Positions 1 to 8,768 of a stretch of 64,000 nt of DNA are shown in pieces (within the stretch, counting starts at the first letter, position 1; each line of letters starts with the position of its first letter). This DNA is from Motilimonas cestriensis (GTDB taxonomy: Bacteria > Pseudomonadota > Gammaproteobacteria > Enterobacterales > CBDFNC01). The position numbers and the translations under genes were made by a program. A model generated the notes under the pieces. That model was not told the origin of the DNA. It made no database searches and saw only the letters and a program-made list of their open reading frames with translations. Where the stretch lies: NCBI RefSeq assembly GCF_021295315.1, contig NZ_JAIMJA010000010.1:62001-126000 (forward strand). The letters run 5' to 3'.

Positions 1-71
1 TGCTCACCTAGCACAGGTTCAGAATCAGGCGTACAAGCTTGGCAGAGTTGCTGATGTAAAGGGGTCATCAT
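1..71 (-). CDS. partial gene start, possibly pterin-4a-carbinolamine dehydratase-like
   Basis: An open frame begins with two adjacent ATG codons (71 and 68) on the minus strand and runs off the left edge after about 23 codons. An AAGAGG Shine-Dalgarno sequence lies just upstream, and the frame follows the ycjF-like gene by about 20 bases, so it may belong to the same transcript. The visible start (MMTPLHQQLCQAC) has a CxxC pair near the N terminus, as in many PhhB-type pterin carbinolamine dehydratases. That is only a weak resemblance and the product is not established. Confidence 0.45.
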   Translation of the reverse strand, partial: MMTPLHQQLCQACTPDSEPVLGE

Positions 72-92
72 TAATTGCCTCTTAATTAACGA

Positions 93-1094
93 TTAAAGTG
101 ACGATTTAAGCTTTTGAATTAAGCTCATTCTGACATCTTTCGCCCGCGGTCGCTCTTGCTTTAACCAAGGCACGGGACGACACAACTGCATGGCTTTAAA
201 ACCTAAGCGAGCAGTGATAAGACCGGCACCGACACCTTGTGCGACCCGAGCTGAAACTAAGCCTGCCACCTCAGCTCCTAGCATATCAGAGCCAAGGTCG
301 GTAGCCACTTCCACTCCCGCTGCAAATACCATATTCGTCAGAACCATTTTAAATAATCTCAGGCGACTTAAATAACCGAGTTCGATACCATAAATATGTG
401 CCACCGCTTCTATCATTTTGCTATTGCGCCATAAAATGATCAGCATATCCACCAGCGCTAAAGGACTAATAGCCACCAATAAGGCCGCTTCACCCGACCA
501 TTTCGTCACCGCTTGTTTGGCTTTAGCATCTTGGACCGATAAAACATGATGGCGATATAAATCCAATACTTCCTGATTATTGTGGCTGTCACTGAGTTGA
601 TTTTGCCAAGCTTTATAACCTGGCGAGTCGAGTTGCTTACCCAACTTAGCCAACTGCTGGCAATACACAAAAGCGCCGTCACTGGCTTGTAAATCAAGGG
701 TATTGGCCTGACCTTGTAACTTTTGGGTTTGCCTTAGGCGATTTAACTTACTAAGCTCGCTCACCACTACTTTCAATAATGCGACAAACAAGCAAACCAC
801 AATAGCGATATAAAAGATGCCAACTATAGGTGAGTCAACGACGGTTGATTTTAGCCAAGAGACACTTTCCCATGTCGCCGCTGCCATCGCACCAAACAAA
901 CCAAACCGCAGCCACCAATTGGCTTTTTTCGGCTGTAAAGCAGCATCGATCAGGGTTTCACCTTCAACCACCGGCGCTTCGGGTACAAACTCTTCTTTAT
1001 CAAATACTTGTTGGGGCAAAATATCAGCAGCAACGGGATCAGCTTCAGGTGATGAGAAAATAATTTTGCCATTCACTTTACTCTTTTCTGTCAT
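93..1094 (-). CDS. ycjF: YcjF-like membrane protein (TIGR01620/DUF697 family)
   Basis: 333 residues, close to E. coli YcjF. The N-terminal 60 residues are soluble. Two hydrophobic segments follow (about 63-82 and 88-108), then a long helical stretch and a DUF697-type C-terminal half with further hydrophobic helices (about 195-290). It overlaps the end of ycjX by four bases (ATGA), which implies translational coupling. YcjX and YcjF accompany the phage-shock genes in many gammaproteobacteria and are induced with them, but their biochemical role is unknown. Assignment rests on the partner gene, the length and the membrane pattern. Confidence 0.85.
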   Translation of the reverse strand: MTEKSKVNGKIIFSSPEADPVAADILPQQVFDKEEFVPEAPVVEGETLIDAALQPKKANWWLRFGLFGAMAAATWESVSWLKSTVVDSPIVGIFYIAIVVCLFVALLKVVVSELSKLNRLRQTQKLQGQANTLDLQASDGAFVYCQQLAKLGKQLDSPGYKAWQNQLSDSHNNQEVLDLYRHHVLSVQDAKAKQAVTKWSGEAALLVAISPLALVDMLIILWRNSKMIEAVAHIYGIELGYLSRLRLFKMVLTNMVFAAGVEVATDLGSDMLGAEVAGLVSARVAQGVGAGLITARLGFKAMQLCRPVPWLKQERPRAKDVRMSLIQKLKSSL

Positions 1095-2515
1095 AGGAAT
1101 TTATCTCCTAATAAATGCTCTATAGCTAAGTCCATCCGAATATGCGGCATGGGTTTGTTTGGCTCAATTTTTTGCGGAGCAAAGTTTACAAAGTCAAAAC
1201 CTTGGCCTTGCCAGAAAGATTGTTGCGGGAGATCGGCCGGCACTTCACCGGGATACAAGGTAATTAACTCATCCTGCCCTAATACATTGCCAGTCAGAGC
1301 AGGATGCGGTGCACCTTGATAATCGACACTGCCCGCTTGAGTGGCTTTAACTGACGCAATAGCAATACTGTGACTTTCGATACCAGAAAAAGCCACCTCA
1401 CGCTGGCCATTAACCACTAACTGAGATAATAAACTTAATAAATTTTCATGCTGATCCGGCGTCACGTGATCGGCCTTACTGGCAGCAAACACTAACTTGT
1501 CAATTTTGGGCGCAAATAACCGCCTTAATAACCCTGTTTGGCCATAGTTAAAGCTCTGTAAAATTTGCTCAATCGCGATTTGCATATCTTGGAAACTTTG
1601 TCGCCCCACGTTAAGCGGAGTCAAACAATCTAATAACACGATTTGTCGGTCAAAATGGACAAAATGCTGATCATAAAATTGCTTAACGACATGCTCTTGG
1701 TAGTGTTCATAACGGGATTTAAGCATCTTATAAGCACAATTTTTCGGTCCTTGCTCAGGGTTAACTTCCAGACCCTGACGCCAAACGAAAGGAAAGAAAG
1801 ACAACAAAGGGGCACCTTGCAGCTCGCCAGGTAATACAAAACGTCCTGGCTGAATATGGTGTAAGCCTAGCTCTGACTTACTGCGCAATAAAAAGTCCGT
1901 ATAAGCCTGACTGATACGGGCAATTTGCTGCTCATCAGCTTCAGCAAGGGGGTCAAGCTGACCGCCAATATTAAGCCAATCTTTCGCCAGTTCAGCTCTT
2001 GCTGGCTCTTCAAGGGTTTGCATCATATGCTCGCTCCACTGCTCAAATGTCATTTGTAGCAGCGGTAAATCAAGTAACCATTCCCCTGGATAGTCCACTA
2101 TGTCCAAGGTTAACTCAGCTGTTTGGTTGATATTTCTCCACAACAGTGAGTCTGGGCGGTATTTGATTTTTAAGCGAATTTCACTGACCCCCTCTGTGGG
2201 CTCTGGCCAGTGCGGCGCGTCGCCACGCAATGCTTTTATACTCTGTTCATACTTGAAACTGGGAATATGAAAGTGCGCTTGCGGAACCTTCTGAGCGCCT
2301 AAAAAGCGCCCTTCACGTGCCACTTGCCAAAGGGGTAACTGATGATGCACGGGGCCTTGTAATAGATGATCAACCAACGCTGTGATGAATGCTGTTTTAC
2401 CGGCTCGACTTAACCCGGTAACTGCCAGTTTCACATGGCGATCGAGACTACGATTAACTAAATCTTTCGCGCCGCGCTTTAAATTCATCAGGGAAGCTTT
2501 GGATACCATGGACAT
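1091..2515 (-). CDS. ycjX: YcjX family P-loop NTPase
   Basis: 474 residues; E. coli YcjX (DUF463) is similar in size. A P-loop GLSRAGKT lies at about residues 34-41 after a short basic N terminus, and LDIVDYPGEWLLDLP supplies the acidic DxxG-like element (DYPGEW) of the family. It is a soluble GTPase-like protein associated with the psp stress response; its substrate or partner is unknown, but YcjF is the obvious candidate because the genes overlap. A terminator-like hairpin separates it from pspC, so it probably has its own promoter or depends on read-through. Confidence 0.9.
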   Translation of the reverse strand: MSMVSKASLMNLKRGAKDLVNRSLDRHVKLAVTGLSRAGKTAFITALVDHLLQGPVHHQLPLWQVAREGRFLGAQKVPQAHFHIPSFKYEQSIKALRGDAPHWPEPTEGVSEIRLKIKYRPDSLLWRNINQTAELTLDIVDYPGEWLLDLPLLQMTFEQWSEHMMQTLEEPARAELAKDWLNIGGQLDPLAEADEQQIARISQAYTDFLLRSKSELGLHHIQPGRFVLPGELQGAPLLSFFPFVWRQGLEVNPEQGPKNCAYKMLKSRYEHYQEHVVKQFYDQHFVHFDRQIVLLDCLTPLNVGRQSFQDMQIAIEQILQSFNYGQTGLLRRLFAPKIDKLVFAASKADHVTPDQHENLLSLLSQLVVNGQREVAFSGIESHSIAIASVKATQAGSVDYQGAPHPALTGNVLGQDELITLYPGEVPADLPQQSFWQGQGFDFVNFAPQKIEPNKPMPHIRMDLAIEHLLGDKFL

Positions 2516-2529
2516 GTATTACTCTCTTG

Positions 2530-2568
2530 CAAAATAAGAAAATCAGCCTAGACCAGAGGCCTAGGCTG
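2530..2568 (-). terminator. terminator after pspC
   Basis: On the minus strand an 8-bp stem (CAGCCTAG/CTAGGCTG) is followed by a T-rich run (ATTTTCTTATTTTG). It lies between the pspC stop and the ycjX start, so it should end or attenuate the pspABC transcript before ycjXF. Confidence 0.6.
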
Positions 2569-2582
2569 TAACAACAGGAAGA

Positions 2583-2993
2583 TTAAAGGCGGTTAATTTC
2601 GCGATCGACCTTAAACGAGTCAGAGGTCACCACTTTCTCCATTTGGCCAATTTTGCTCTCTAACTTATCAAACACTTGGCTCATTTCAGCAAGGGCTTGC
2701 TTAGGTAACTCCCCACTTTGCCAAACCTTAGATTTAACATGAATATGCGTCTTGTGGTAACTCGATGAGTCCTGCTCTGATTGCCCCATCGGTCCATCCG
2801 GTTTTTTGTCTAGCATCAACCAAGCCGCGCCATAACCCAGTGCAGCCAGTGGAAAGTTAAACAAAAAAATACTGATGACAATAATACGTACTAACCACAC
2901 TTCCATATTGAAGTAATCAGCCAGACCAATACAAACGCCGGCAACCTTCCCTGCTTTCGCATCACGATAAAGGTGTTTTGATGACTGGTTCAT
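2583..2993 (-). CDS. pspC: phage shock protein C, inner-membrane PspC-domain protein
   Basis: 136 residues with the PspC domain at the N terminus: a short segment RDAKAGKVAGVCIGLADYFN, then a membrane helix (about 34-60), then a soluble tail of about 75 residues. In the family, PspC with PspB binds PspA at the membrane and relays envelope stress, relieving PspA inhibition of PspF. Its start overlaps the pspB stop by one base (TAATG), so translation is coupled. It is the third gene of the sigma-54-driven pspABC operon and is followed by a terminator. Confidence 0.93.
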   Translation of the reverse strand: MNQSSKHLYRDAKAGKVAGVCIGLADYFNMEVWLVRIIVISIFLFNFPLAALGYGAAWLMLDKKPDGPMGQSEQDSSSYHKTHIHVKSKVWQSGELPKQALAEMSQVFDKLESKIGQMEKVVTSDSFKVDREINRL

Positions 2994-3217
2994 TATTGAT
3001 TTCTCCAGTTCGGTGCCTCAACATCTAATATGGACTCTAATGTATGCACCCGTTGTTGTAGTTTTTCAGCACGTTCAATCAATTGATTAAGCTGCGTCGT
3101 TTCTTGTGTCGACAGCCCTTCACTGAGTTGCTTGCGACTACGATAGTGCAATATAAGCCATAAAGGTGCCACTATGACTAAAAAGACAATGATAGGAACC
3201 ACCATAAAACCAGACAT
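2993..3217 (-). CDS. pspB: phage shock protein B
   Basis: 74 residues, the usual length. One N-terminal membrane helix (about 4-24) is followed by basic YRSRK and a short coiled-coil tail (LNQLIERAEKLQQRVHTLE). PspB works with PspC as the membrane sensor that recruits PspA. The gene lies 21 bases after pspA and overlaps pspC by one base. The order pspA-pspB-pspC matches E. coli. Confidence 0.93.
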   Translation of the reverse strand: MSGFMVVPIIVFLVIVAPLWLILHYRSRKQLSEGLSTQETTQLNQLIERAEKLQQRVHTLESILDVEAPNWRNQ

Positions 3218-3238
3218 ATTATTCCCCTTTATGCGATA

Positions 3239-3901
3239 TTAAGCATTATTTATTTTCTTTTTAAGTTCAGCAAGTTGCTGGCTTATTTCATCATCAGCTT
3301 GCAGCTCAGCAAACTCATCCTTAAGCTCAGGCTTACCACCGATTTCATAAGAATCAGCCTTACTGTTTAATTCGTCGATGCGGCGTTCAAATTGATCAAA
3401 GCGCTCCATCGTACGGGCGACTTTTTGGCCATCAAGTTGCTTTTTAACATCGAGGCGACCATTGGCTGCACGATGACGCAGTTCAATACTTTTTTGCTTC
3501 GCACGCGTTTCTTGTAACTTCTGCTCAAGTTGCGTGATTTCAGACGACAGACGAGTTAATGCTTCGTCATTCGCGACTAGCTCTTGATCTAACGCCTCTT
3601 TCAACTCATTAAGCTTTTGTTTTTCAAGCAAGGCAGCTTTGGCTAAATCTTCACGCTCTTTGCGTAAAGCAAGCTCAGCCTTATCTTGCCAATCTTGCTG
3701 CGTGGCTTCAAGACGTGCAATTTTACGGGTTAGGTCTTTCTTTTCAGCCAGTACCCGTGCCGAAGTAGAGCGCACTTCAACTAAGGTATCTTCCATTTCT
3801 TGAATGATCAAACGGATCATTTTCGCTGGATCTTCCGCCTTATCTAGGATTGACGTAACGTTAGCATTGATAATGTCAGCTATTCTTGAAAATACACCCA
3901 T
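3239..3901 (-). CDS. pspA: phage shock protein A, PspA/Vipp1 family
   Basis: 220 residues from the ATG at 3901, which has an ideal GGAGGA site 6 bases upstream. A longer frame starts 48 bases earlier but would include the ribosome-binding region. The sequence begins MGVFSRIADIINANVTSIL, the conserved amphipathic helix, and continues as near-uninterrupted coiled coil. PspA is an ESCRT-III-like peripheral membrane protein that stabilises the inner membrane and, when unstressed, holds PspF inactive. Expression should depend on the sigma-54 promoter about 80 bases upstream and on the divergent pspF product. Confidence 0.96.
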   Translation of the reverse strand: MGVFSRIADIINANVTSILDKAEDPAKMIRLIIQEMEDTLVEVRSTSARVLAEKKDLTRKIARLEATQQDWQDKAELALRKEREDLAKAALLEKQKLNELKEALDQELVANDEALTRLSSEITQLEQKLQETRAKQKSIELRHRAANGRLDVKKQLDGQKVARTMERFDQFERRIDELNSKADSYEIGGKPELKDEFAELQADDEISQQLAELKKKINNA

Positions 3902-3980
3902 AAATCCTCCAAATATATAATTGAGTATGTAAATGTAACATCGCAACATGCGAATATTTATCGTTACATATCAACTTCAT

Positions 3981-3997
3981 TGCAAGTGGTGTACCAA
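3981..3997 (-). promoter_or_regulatory. sigma-54 (-24/-12) promoter for pspABC
   Basis: The minus strand reads TTGGTACACCACTTGCA. This matches the sigma-54 consensus TGGCAC-N5-TTGCA with GG and GC exactly ten bases apart. It lies about 80 bases upstream of pspA in the divergent pspA-pspF gap, the expected place for a PspF-dependent promoter. AT-rich DNA between it and pspF could hold the upstream activating sites and an IHF site, which I cannot place. Confidence 0.85.
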
Positions 3998-4111
3998 CTC
4001 GAAAAATATAACTAACACATTGATTTTAAAGAAATGTAAATATTAGACCTAGTAAACAGGCACACCATCATGATAGATTTAGCCAACTATTAGTAAAATA
4101 GACCACAAACT

Positions 4112-5092
4112 ATGAAGTCAGATAACCTGATCGGTGAATCAGAAGCGTTTGTCAGTATTTTAGAACAAGTTTCTCATGTGGCGCCCCTAAACAAACCCGT
4201 GCTGATTGTAGGCGAGCGCGGCACAGGAAAAGAGCTCATTGCGGCCCGTATCCACTATCTCTCGAAACGTTGGGACAAGCCTTACCTTTCTCTAAACTGC
4301 GCGGCGTTAAATGAAAACTTACTAGATTCAGAGCTATTTGGTCATGAAACGGGCGCTTTTACTGGGGCGGCTAAACGCCATCAGGGCCGCTTTGAACGCG
4401 CCGACAGTGGCACCTTGTTCTTAGATGAGCTGGCCACGGCGCCTATGTTAGTGCAAGAGAAGTTGCTACGAGTGATTGAATATGGTGCTTACGAACGCGT
4501 TGGTGGTACCCAGCCCCTCAATGCTGATGTGCGTTTGGTCTGCGCCACTAACGAAGATCTTCCTACTTTGGCGCGCCAAGGTAAATTTCGCTTTGATTTA
4601 CTCGATAGGTTGGCTTTTGACGTCATCACGCTGCCACCACTGCGCCATCGTCAGGAAGATATTATTTTATTAGCCGAGCATTTCGCGGTGAAAATTTGCC
4701 AAGAGCTCAAACGTGACTTTTTTGCCGGATTTACACAGCAAGCGACTCGCTCAATGCAAGCTTACGCTTGGCCGGGTAATGTGCGCGAGCTTAAAAATGT
4801 GGTTGAACGCAGCATTTATCGACAAGCAGAGATAGACAAGCCGATCAAACAACTTATTTTTGATCCCTTTGCCTCTCCTTGGCAGCCAACGGCGACCGAA
4901 GCTCAAAGCGCCACCGCAGAAAACTTAGTATTTCCTATTGATTTTAAAGCGTTGAGCGAAAAGTTTGAGATAGATCTAATTTCACAGGCGATGAAACACG
5001 CACAATACAATCAACGCCAAGCTGCAATTGTGCTTGGTATCAGCTACCATCAGCTACGAGGCTTACTAAAAAAATATGCTCTGACCCAGTGA
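4112..5092 (+). CDS. pspF: psp operon transcriptional activator PspF
   Basis: 326 residues with no receiver domain, as in E. coli PspF. The AAA+ core carries Walker A GERGTGKE (about 34-41), the sigma-54-contacting GAFTGA loop (in ETGAFTGAAKRHQGRFERA) and Walker B TLFLDE. A Fis-type helix-turn-helix closes the protein (QRQAAIVLGISYHQLRGLLKKY). It activates the divergent pspA promoter and is itself inhibited by PspA. The ribosome-binding site is weak, which would suit a low-level regulator. Confidence 0.96.
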   Translation: MKSDNLIGESEAFVSILEQVSHVAPLNKPVLIVGERGTGKELIAARIHYLSKRWDKPYLSLNCAALNENLLDSELFGHETGAFTGAAKRHQGRFERADSGTLFLDELATAPMLVQEKLLRVIEYGAYERVGGTQPLNADVRLVCATNEDLPTLARQGKFRFDLLDRLAFDVITLPPLRHRQEDIILLAEHFAVKICQELKRDFFAGFTQQATRSMQAYAWPGNVRELKNVVERSIYRQAEIDKPIKQLIFDPFASPWQPTATEAQSATAENLVFPIDFKALSEKFEIDLISQAMKHAQYNQRQAAIVLGISYHQLRGLLKKYALTQ

Positions 5093-5296
5093 GTCAACGC
5101 CCTAATCGTGAAGGAAATGGTAAGCCTGTAATCTTCTTTATTATTTATCTGTCGAGCTGTTGGGGATGAATATAAGGTAAAGCCTTAGGAATGTAATGAG
5201 TGACACCAAAGATAAGCTAATCTTAATATGCCCCACAAAACTTACTATTCGTTTGTATCAGTTTGGTTACCAACACCAGCCATGGTACATTAGCCA

Positions 5297-6922
5297 ATGT
5301 TAAACCTTTTCTTTGACATGAAGTCTATGATTCGATTGATTGCCTTACTGTTGACGCTGCCGATAATAACCAGCTGTAAGCAGCAAACCCAAATACAAAA
5401 CACTGGCTTGGTTTACTGTTCAAATGGTAGCCCAACGAGTTTTAATCCCCAGCTGGCACAAACAGGTGACAGTTTAGATATTTCTAGCCAACTCTATAAC
5501 ACCTTGGTGCGGTTAGACCCAAGCACACAAACCATTGCTGCTGGTTTAGCAAGCGAATGGCAAGTAAGCCGCGATGGGTTAAGCTATCAATTTGAGTTAC
5601 GTCAAGATATTCAATTTCATTCCACGCCTTATTTCACACCAACGCGTGCCATGAATGCGGATGATGTGGTGTTTAGTTTCCAGCGTGTATTATTTCCAAC
5701 CCACCCTTTTCATAGCGTGTCCGGTGGCTTATATCCTTTTTTTAATAACACGCAATTTGATCGTTTAATTAAAAGTGTTAAAAAGATTGGCCCTTATACC
5801 GTTGAGTTTAAATTACATCGACCTGATACATCATTGCTTGCTAATTTAGCAACGGAGTTTGCCGTGATTTTGTCGGCAGAGTATGGCAAACAGTTGCAAC
5901 AATCAGGTAAATTCACCCAAATAGATCACCTGCCTATTGGCACGGGTCCTTATAAGTTTAAGCAGTTTCTACCAGATAATCTCATCCGCTTTGAGCGTCA
6001 TTGGGGCTATTGGGAAGGCGGCACGCCAATGCAACAGTTGGTTTTCGATATTACGCCCAGCCCAACCAAACGGCTCGCTAAGTTGATCACCGGCGAATGT
6101 GATGTGATGGCTTACCCTGCGGCCAGTCAAGCCAATGTCATCAGCAACCACCCCGACTTACTGATGAATGTTCAAACTGGCTATAAAGTGTCTTTTTGGT
6201 CATTTAATAATGACAAAGCCCCATTTGATAACCCCAAAGTCAGAAAAGCACTGGCTACTGCGATTGACCGTGACACTATCCTTAAGGCGGTCTACTTTAA
6301 TACAGGTGTGGCCGCACACGGACTATTGCCGCCTACGTCTTGGGCATATAATCCCTATTTAAGTGATTATCCTTATTCACCCAAGCAAGCAAGACAATTG
6401 TTACAAGAAAGCGGGGCTAAATTACCTTTATCCTTAACCATATATACGCCATCCGGATCAGATCTATACAATCCGAATTCATTTAAAACGGCGGAGTTTA
6501 TTCAGCGTGATTTACGCAAAATAGGCGTAAATGCAGAGATTGTGGTGATGGAACCTCATCATTTAGAACGCAGTATTGCCATGGGTGAATATGACACCTT
6601 AGTCAGTGGCTGGAGCGCGGTAACCAGTGATCCAGACAACTTCTTTCGCCCACAATTTAGCTGTAATGCCATTGAAAACCACACCAACACAAGCCGTTGG
6701 TGCTCAACGGAACTGGACGGATTAATTAACCGCGCCGTCAAGCTCAATCGCATGGTGCCAAGAATTCGTATTTATCGTGAAATACAAGCGCATTTACGCG
6801 ACGAGCTTCCTTTACTACCCCTTGCACATTCGTTGCAGCTACAAGCATATCGCCGCGATGTCCACGGCTTGAATTCTTCTCCTTTTGGTGGCGTTAATTT
6901 TGCAGGCGCTTATCGGGACTAA
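5297..6922 (+). CDS. sapA: SapA-like peptide ABC transporter substrate-binding protein, predicted lipoprotein
   Basis: Up to 541 residues of the family-5 (DppA/OppA/SapA) solute-binding fold, including the PTSFNPQLAQTGDSLDISSQLY start region and the GTGPYKF motif. The N terminus has a hydrophobic signal ending ITSC, which fits a lipobox, so the protein is likely lipid-anchored. No start has a convincing ribosome-binding site; ATGs at 5297, 5318 and 5327 are all possible, the last two giving a more ordinary signal peptide. It is the first gene of sapABCDF, next to pspF as in E. coli. The Sap system is linked to antimicrobial-peptide resistance and, for SapBCDF in E. coli, putrescine export; the ligand here is unknown. 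Confidence 0.88.
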   Translation: MLNLFFDMKSMIRLIALLLTLPIITSCKQQTQIQNTGLVYCSNGSPTSFNPQLAQTGDSLDISSQLYNTLVRLDPSTQTIAAGLASEWQVSRDGLSYQFELRQDIQFHSTPYFTPTRAMNADDVVFSFQRVLFPTHPFHSVSGGLYPFFNNTQFDRLIKSVKKIGPYTVEFKLHRPDTSLLANLATEFAVILSAEYGKQLQQSGKFTQIDHLPIGTGPYKFKQFLPDNLIRFERHWGYWEGGTPMQQLVFDITPSPTKRLAKLITGECDVMAYPAASQANVISNHPDLLMNVQTGYKVSFWSFNNDKAPFDNPKVRKALATAIDRDTILKAVYFNTGVAAHGLLPPTSWAYNPYLSDYPYSPKQARQLLQESGAKLPLSLTIYTPSGSDLYNPNSFKTAEFIQRDLRKIGVNAEIVVMEPHHLERSIAMGEYDTLVSGWSAVTSDPDNFFRPQFSCNAIENHTNTSRWCSTELDGLINRAVKLNRMVPRIRIYREIQAHLRDELPLLPLAHSLQLQAYRRDVHGLNSSPFGGVNFAGAYRD

Positions 6923-6925
6923 TTG

Positions 6926-7891
6926 ATGCTTATATATATTCTTCGCCGTTTAAATGTTTTTGTCATCACCTTGTTTCTACTTAGCGTGGTGGCATTTCTA
7001 TTACAGCGCCAAGTCATCACCGACTTTGTTAACACTGGCAATATATTCAGTGACTACCAACGCTATATTTTGGCGATGTTGTCGGGTAACTTTGGCACTT
7101 CATTAGCGTCAGGTAATCCTGTTCTCAGCGATATATTAGCCATTTTCCCGGCAACCTTAGAGCTTTGTGTAATGGCCTTTATTGTGTCTATTTTGGTTGG
7201 GATCCCCTGTGGTGTATTTGCCGGTCTTAGCCGTGGCGGCACTGTCGACTACGGCATCATGACCGTTACACTGATGGGGGTATCTGTACCCGCCTTTTGG
7301 TTCGCCATGCTATTAATGATGTTTTTTTCGTTACATTTAGGTTGGTTTCCGGTTTCTGGGAGAATAGGTTTACTTTACGATATTCCTGTCATCACTGGAT
7401 TTAATTTAATTGATACCTTGCTCTCGACTAAACCCTATAAGTACGAAGCCTTTTTCGATAGTCTGTTACACCTTGCTTTACCAACGTTAGTGTTAGCGAC
7501 GATTCCAACCACTGAAGTGATCCGTCAGGTTCGAGCATCCATCAGCGAAGAGATGGATAAAAATTATATTAAAGCCGCGCAAGCAAAAGGGCTCAACACC
7601 TTTCAAATTATCAAACGCCATGGCTTACGCAATGCCCTGCCACCGGTGATCCCCAGCTTAGGCTTGCAATTTGGTCGAGTATTAACCACGGCAATGATCA
7701 CTGAAACGGTTTTTTCTTGGCCCGGTATTGGCCCTTGGATGGTCAATAGCATCTATTTAGAGGATCACAGCGCGATTCAAGGTGGCATGCTGTTTATTGC
7801 AGCCTTTGTTTTGTTGGCAAATATGGCGACGGATTTGTTGCACCTAATGATCGATCCGTTAAAAAGGAATGAGCTATATGGCAAATCATAA
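6926..7891 (+). CDS. sapB: Sap ABC transporter permease SapB
   Basis: 321 residues from the ATG at 6926; a TTG three bases earlier is also in frame. It follows the sapA stop by three bases. It has the DppB-type permease pattern: an N-terminal helix, five further membrane segments, and the cytoplasmic EAA loop EEMDKNYIKAAQAKGLNTFQIIKRHGLRNALPP, which docks the ATPases. It forms the inner-membrane channel with SapC. The 3' end overlaps the start of sapC. Confidence 0.92.
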   Translation: MLIYILRRLNVFVITLFLLSVVAFLLQRQVITDFVNTGNIFSDYQRYILAMLSGNFGTSLASGNPVLSDILAIFPATLELCVMAFIVSILVGIPCGVFAGLSRGGTVDYGIMTVTLMGVSVPAFWFAMLLMMFFSLHLGWFPVSGRIGLLYDIPVITGFNLIDTLLSTKPYKYEAFFDSLLHLALPTLVLATIPTTEVIRQVRASISEEMDKNYIKAAQAKGLNTFQIIKRHGLRNALPPVIPSLGLQFGRVLTTAMITETVFSWPGIGPWMVNSIYLEDHSAIQGGMLFIAAFVLLANMATDLLHLMIDPLKRNELYGKS

Positions 7892-8768
7892 TGTGTTTCG
7901 CGAGGAGCATATTCGCTCTCCCCTCGCGCACAGTTGGTTTTTATATCAGCAAAACACCATTGGTATGGTGGCTTTGTGGGCACTGATCTTCGTTTTAATA
8001 TTAACGGTGATCGGCCCTTGGATTGCCCCCTACCCAATGGATCACAAAGATGTCAGCGCACTCCTTAAAGCACCTTCTTGGGTTGAACACGGTGAGGTAC
8101 ACTTTTTCTTAGGCACCGATGACTTAGGTCGTGATTTGTTATCTCAAATTATTTACGGTGCTCAGCTGACTTTTGGCGGCGCATTTTTAACCGTGGCTCT
8201 CTCGCTTCTGCTCGGCTCAGCCATTGGCATTATTGGAGGCATGAGCAGTGGTATGCAAGCCAGTATCTTGCACCATTTTCTTGATACCTTACTGTCTATT
8301 CCTTCGTTGTTACTAGCGATTATTATTATTTCAGTATTAGGGCCGGGGTATTTTAATACGCTGCTCGCAGTATTTTTAGCCTTACTGCCCTTGTTTACCC
8401 GCGCAGTCTATCGAGCAGTGCATGATGAACTTAATAAAGAATATATCATTGCTTTACGATTAGACGGTGCGACGCCACTGCGCATATTGCGTTACGGTAT
8501 TCTACCCAACATCGTCGAAACCTTTGTTAGTCAAACTACGCGAGCCCTGACTTCTGCTATTTTAGATATCACCGCCTTAGGCTTTTTAGGCTTAGGCGCA
8601 CAGCGCCCTTTACCGGAATGGGGAACCATGCTCTCAGACACCATGGAGTTAGTCTTCCTCGCGCCTTGGACCGTTACCTTACCGGGTATGGCCATTTTAG
8701 TTACCATACTCATTATCAATATCGTCGGTGAAGGCTTACGCCAAGCGATCTTAAAAGGAATGGACTAA
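7878..8768 (+). CDS. sapC: Sap ABC transporter permease SapC
   Basis: 296 residues from the ATG at 7878, chosen because AAGGA at 7863-7867 is well spaced from it, whereas the ATG at 7869 is too close. It overlaps sapB by 14 bases. DppC-type permease: an N-terminal membrane helix, the LGTDDLGRDLLSQIIYGAQL segment, four to five further helices and the EAA loop (NKEYIIALRLDGATPLRILRYGILPN). It is the partner of SapB. Confidence 0.92.
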   Translation: MANHNVFREEHIRSPLAHSWFLYQQNTIGMVALWALIFVLILTVIGPWIAPYPMDHKDVSALLKAPSWVEHGEVHFFLGTDDLGRDLLSQIIYGAQLTFGGAFLTVALSLLLGSAIGIIGGMSSGMQASILHHFLDTLLSIPSLLLAIIIISVLGPGYFNTLLAVFLALLPLFTRAVYRAVHDELNKEYIIALRLDGATPLRILRYGILPNIVETFVSQTTRALTSAILDITALGFLGLGAQRPLPEWGTMLSDTMELVFLAPWTVTLPGMAILVTILIINIVGEGLRQAILKGMD

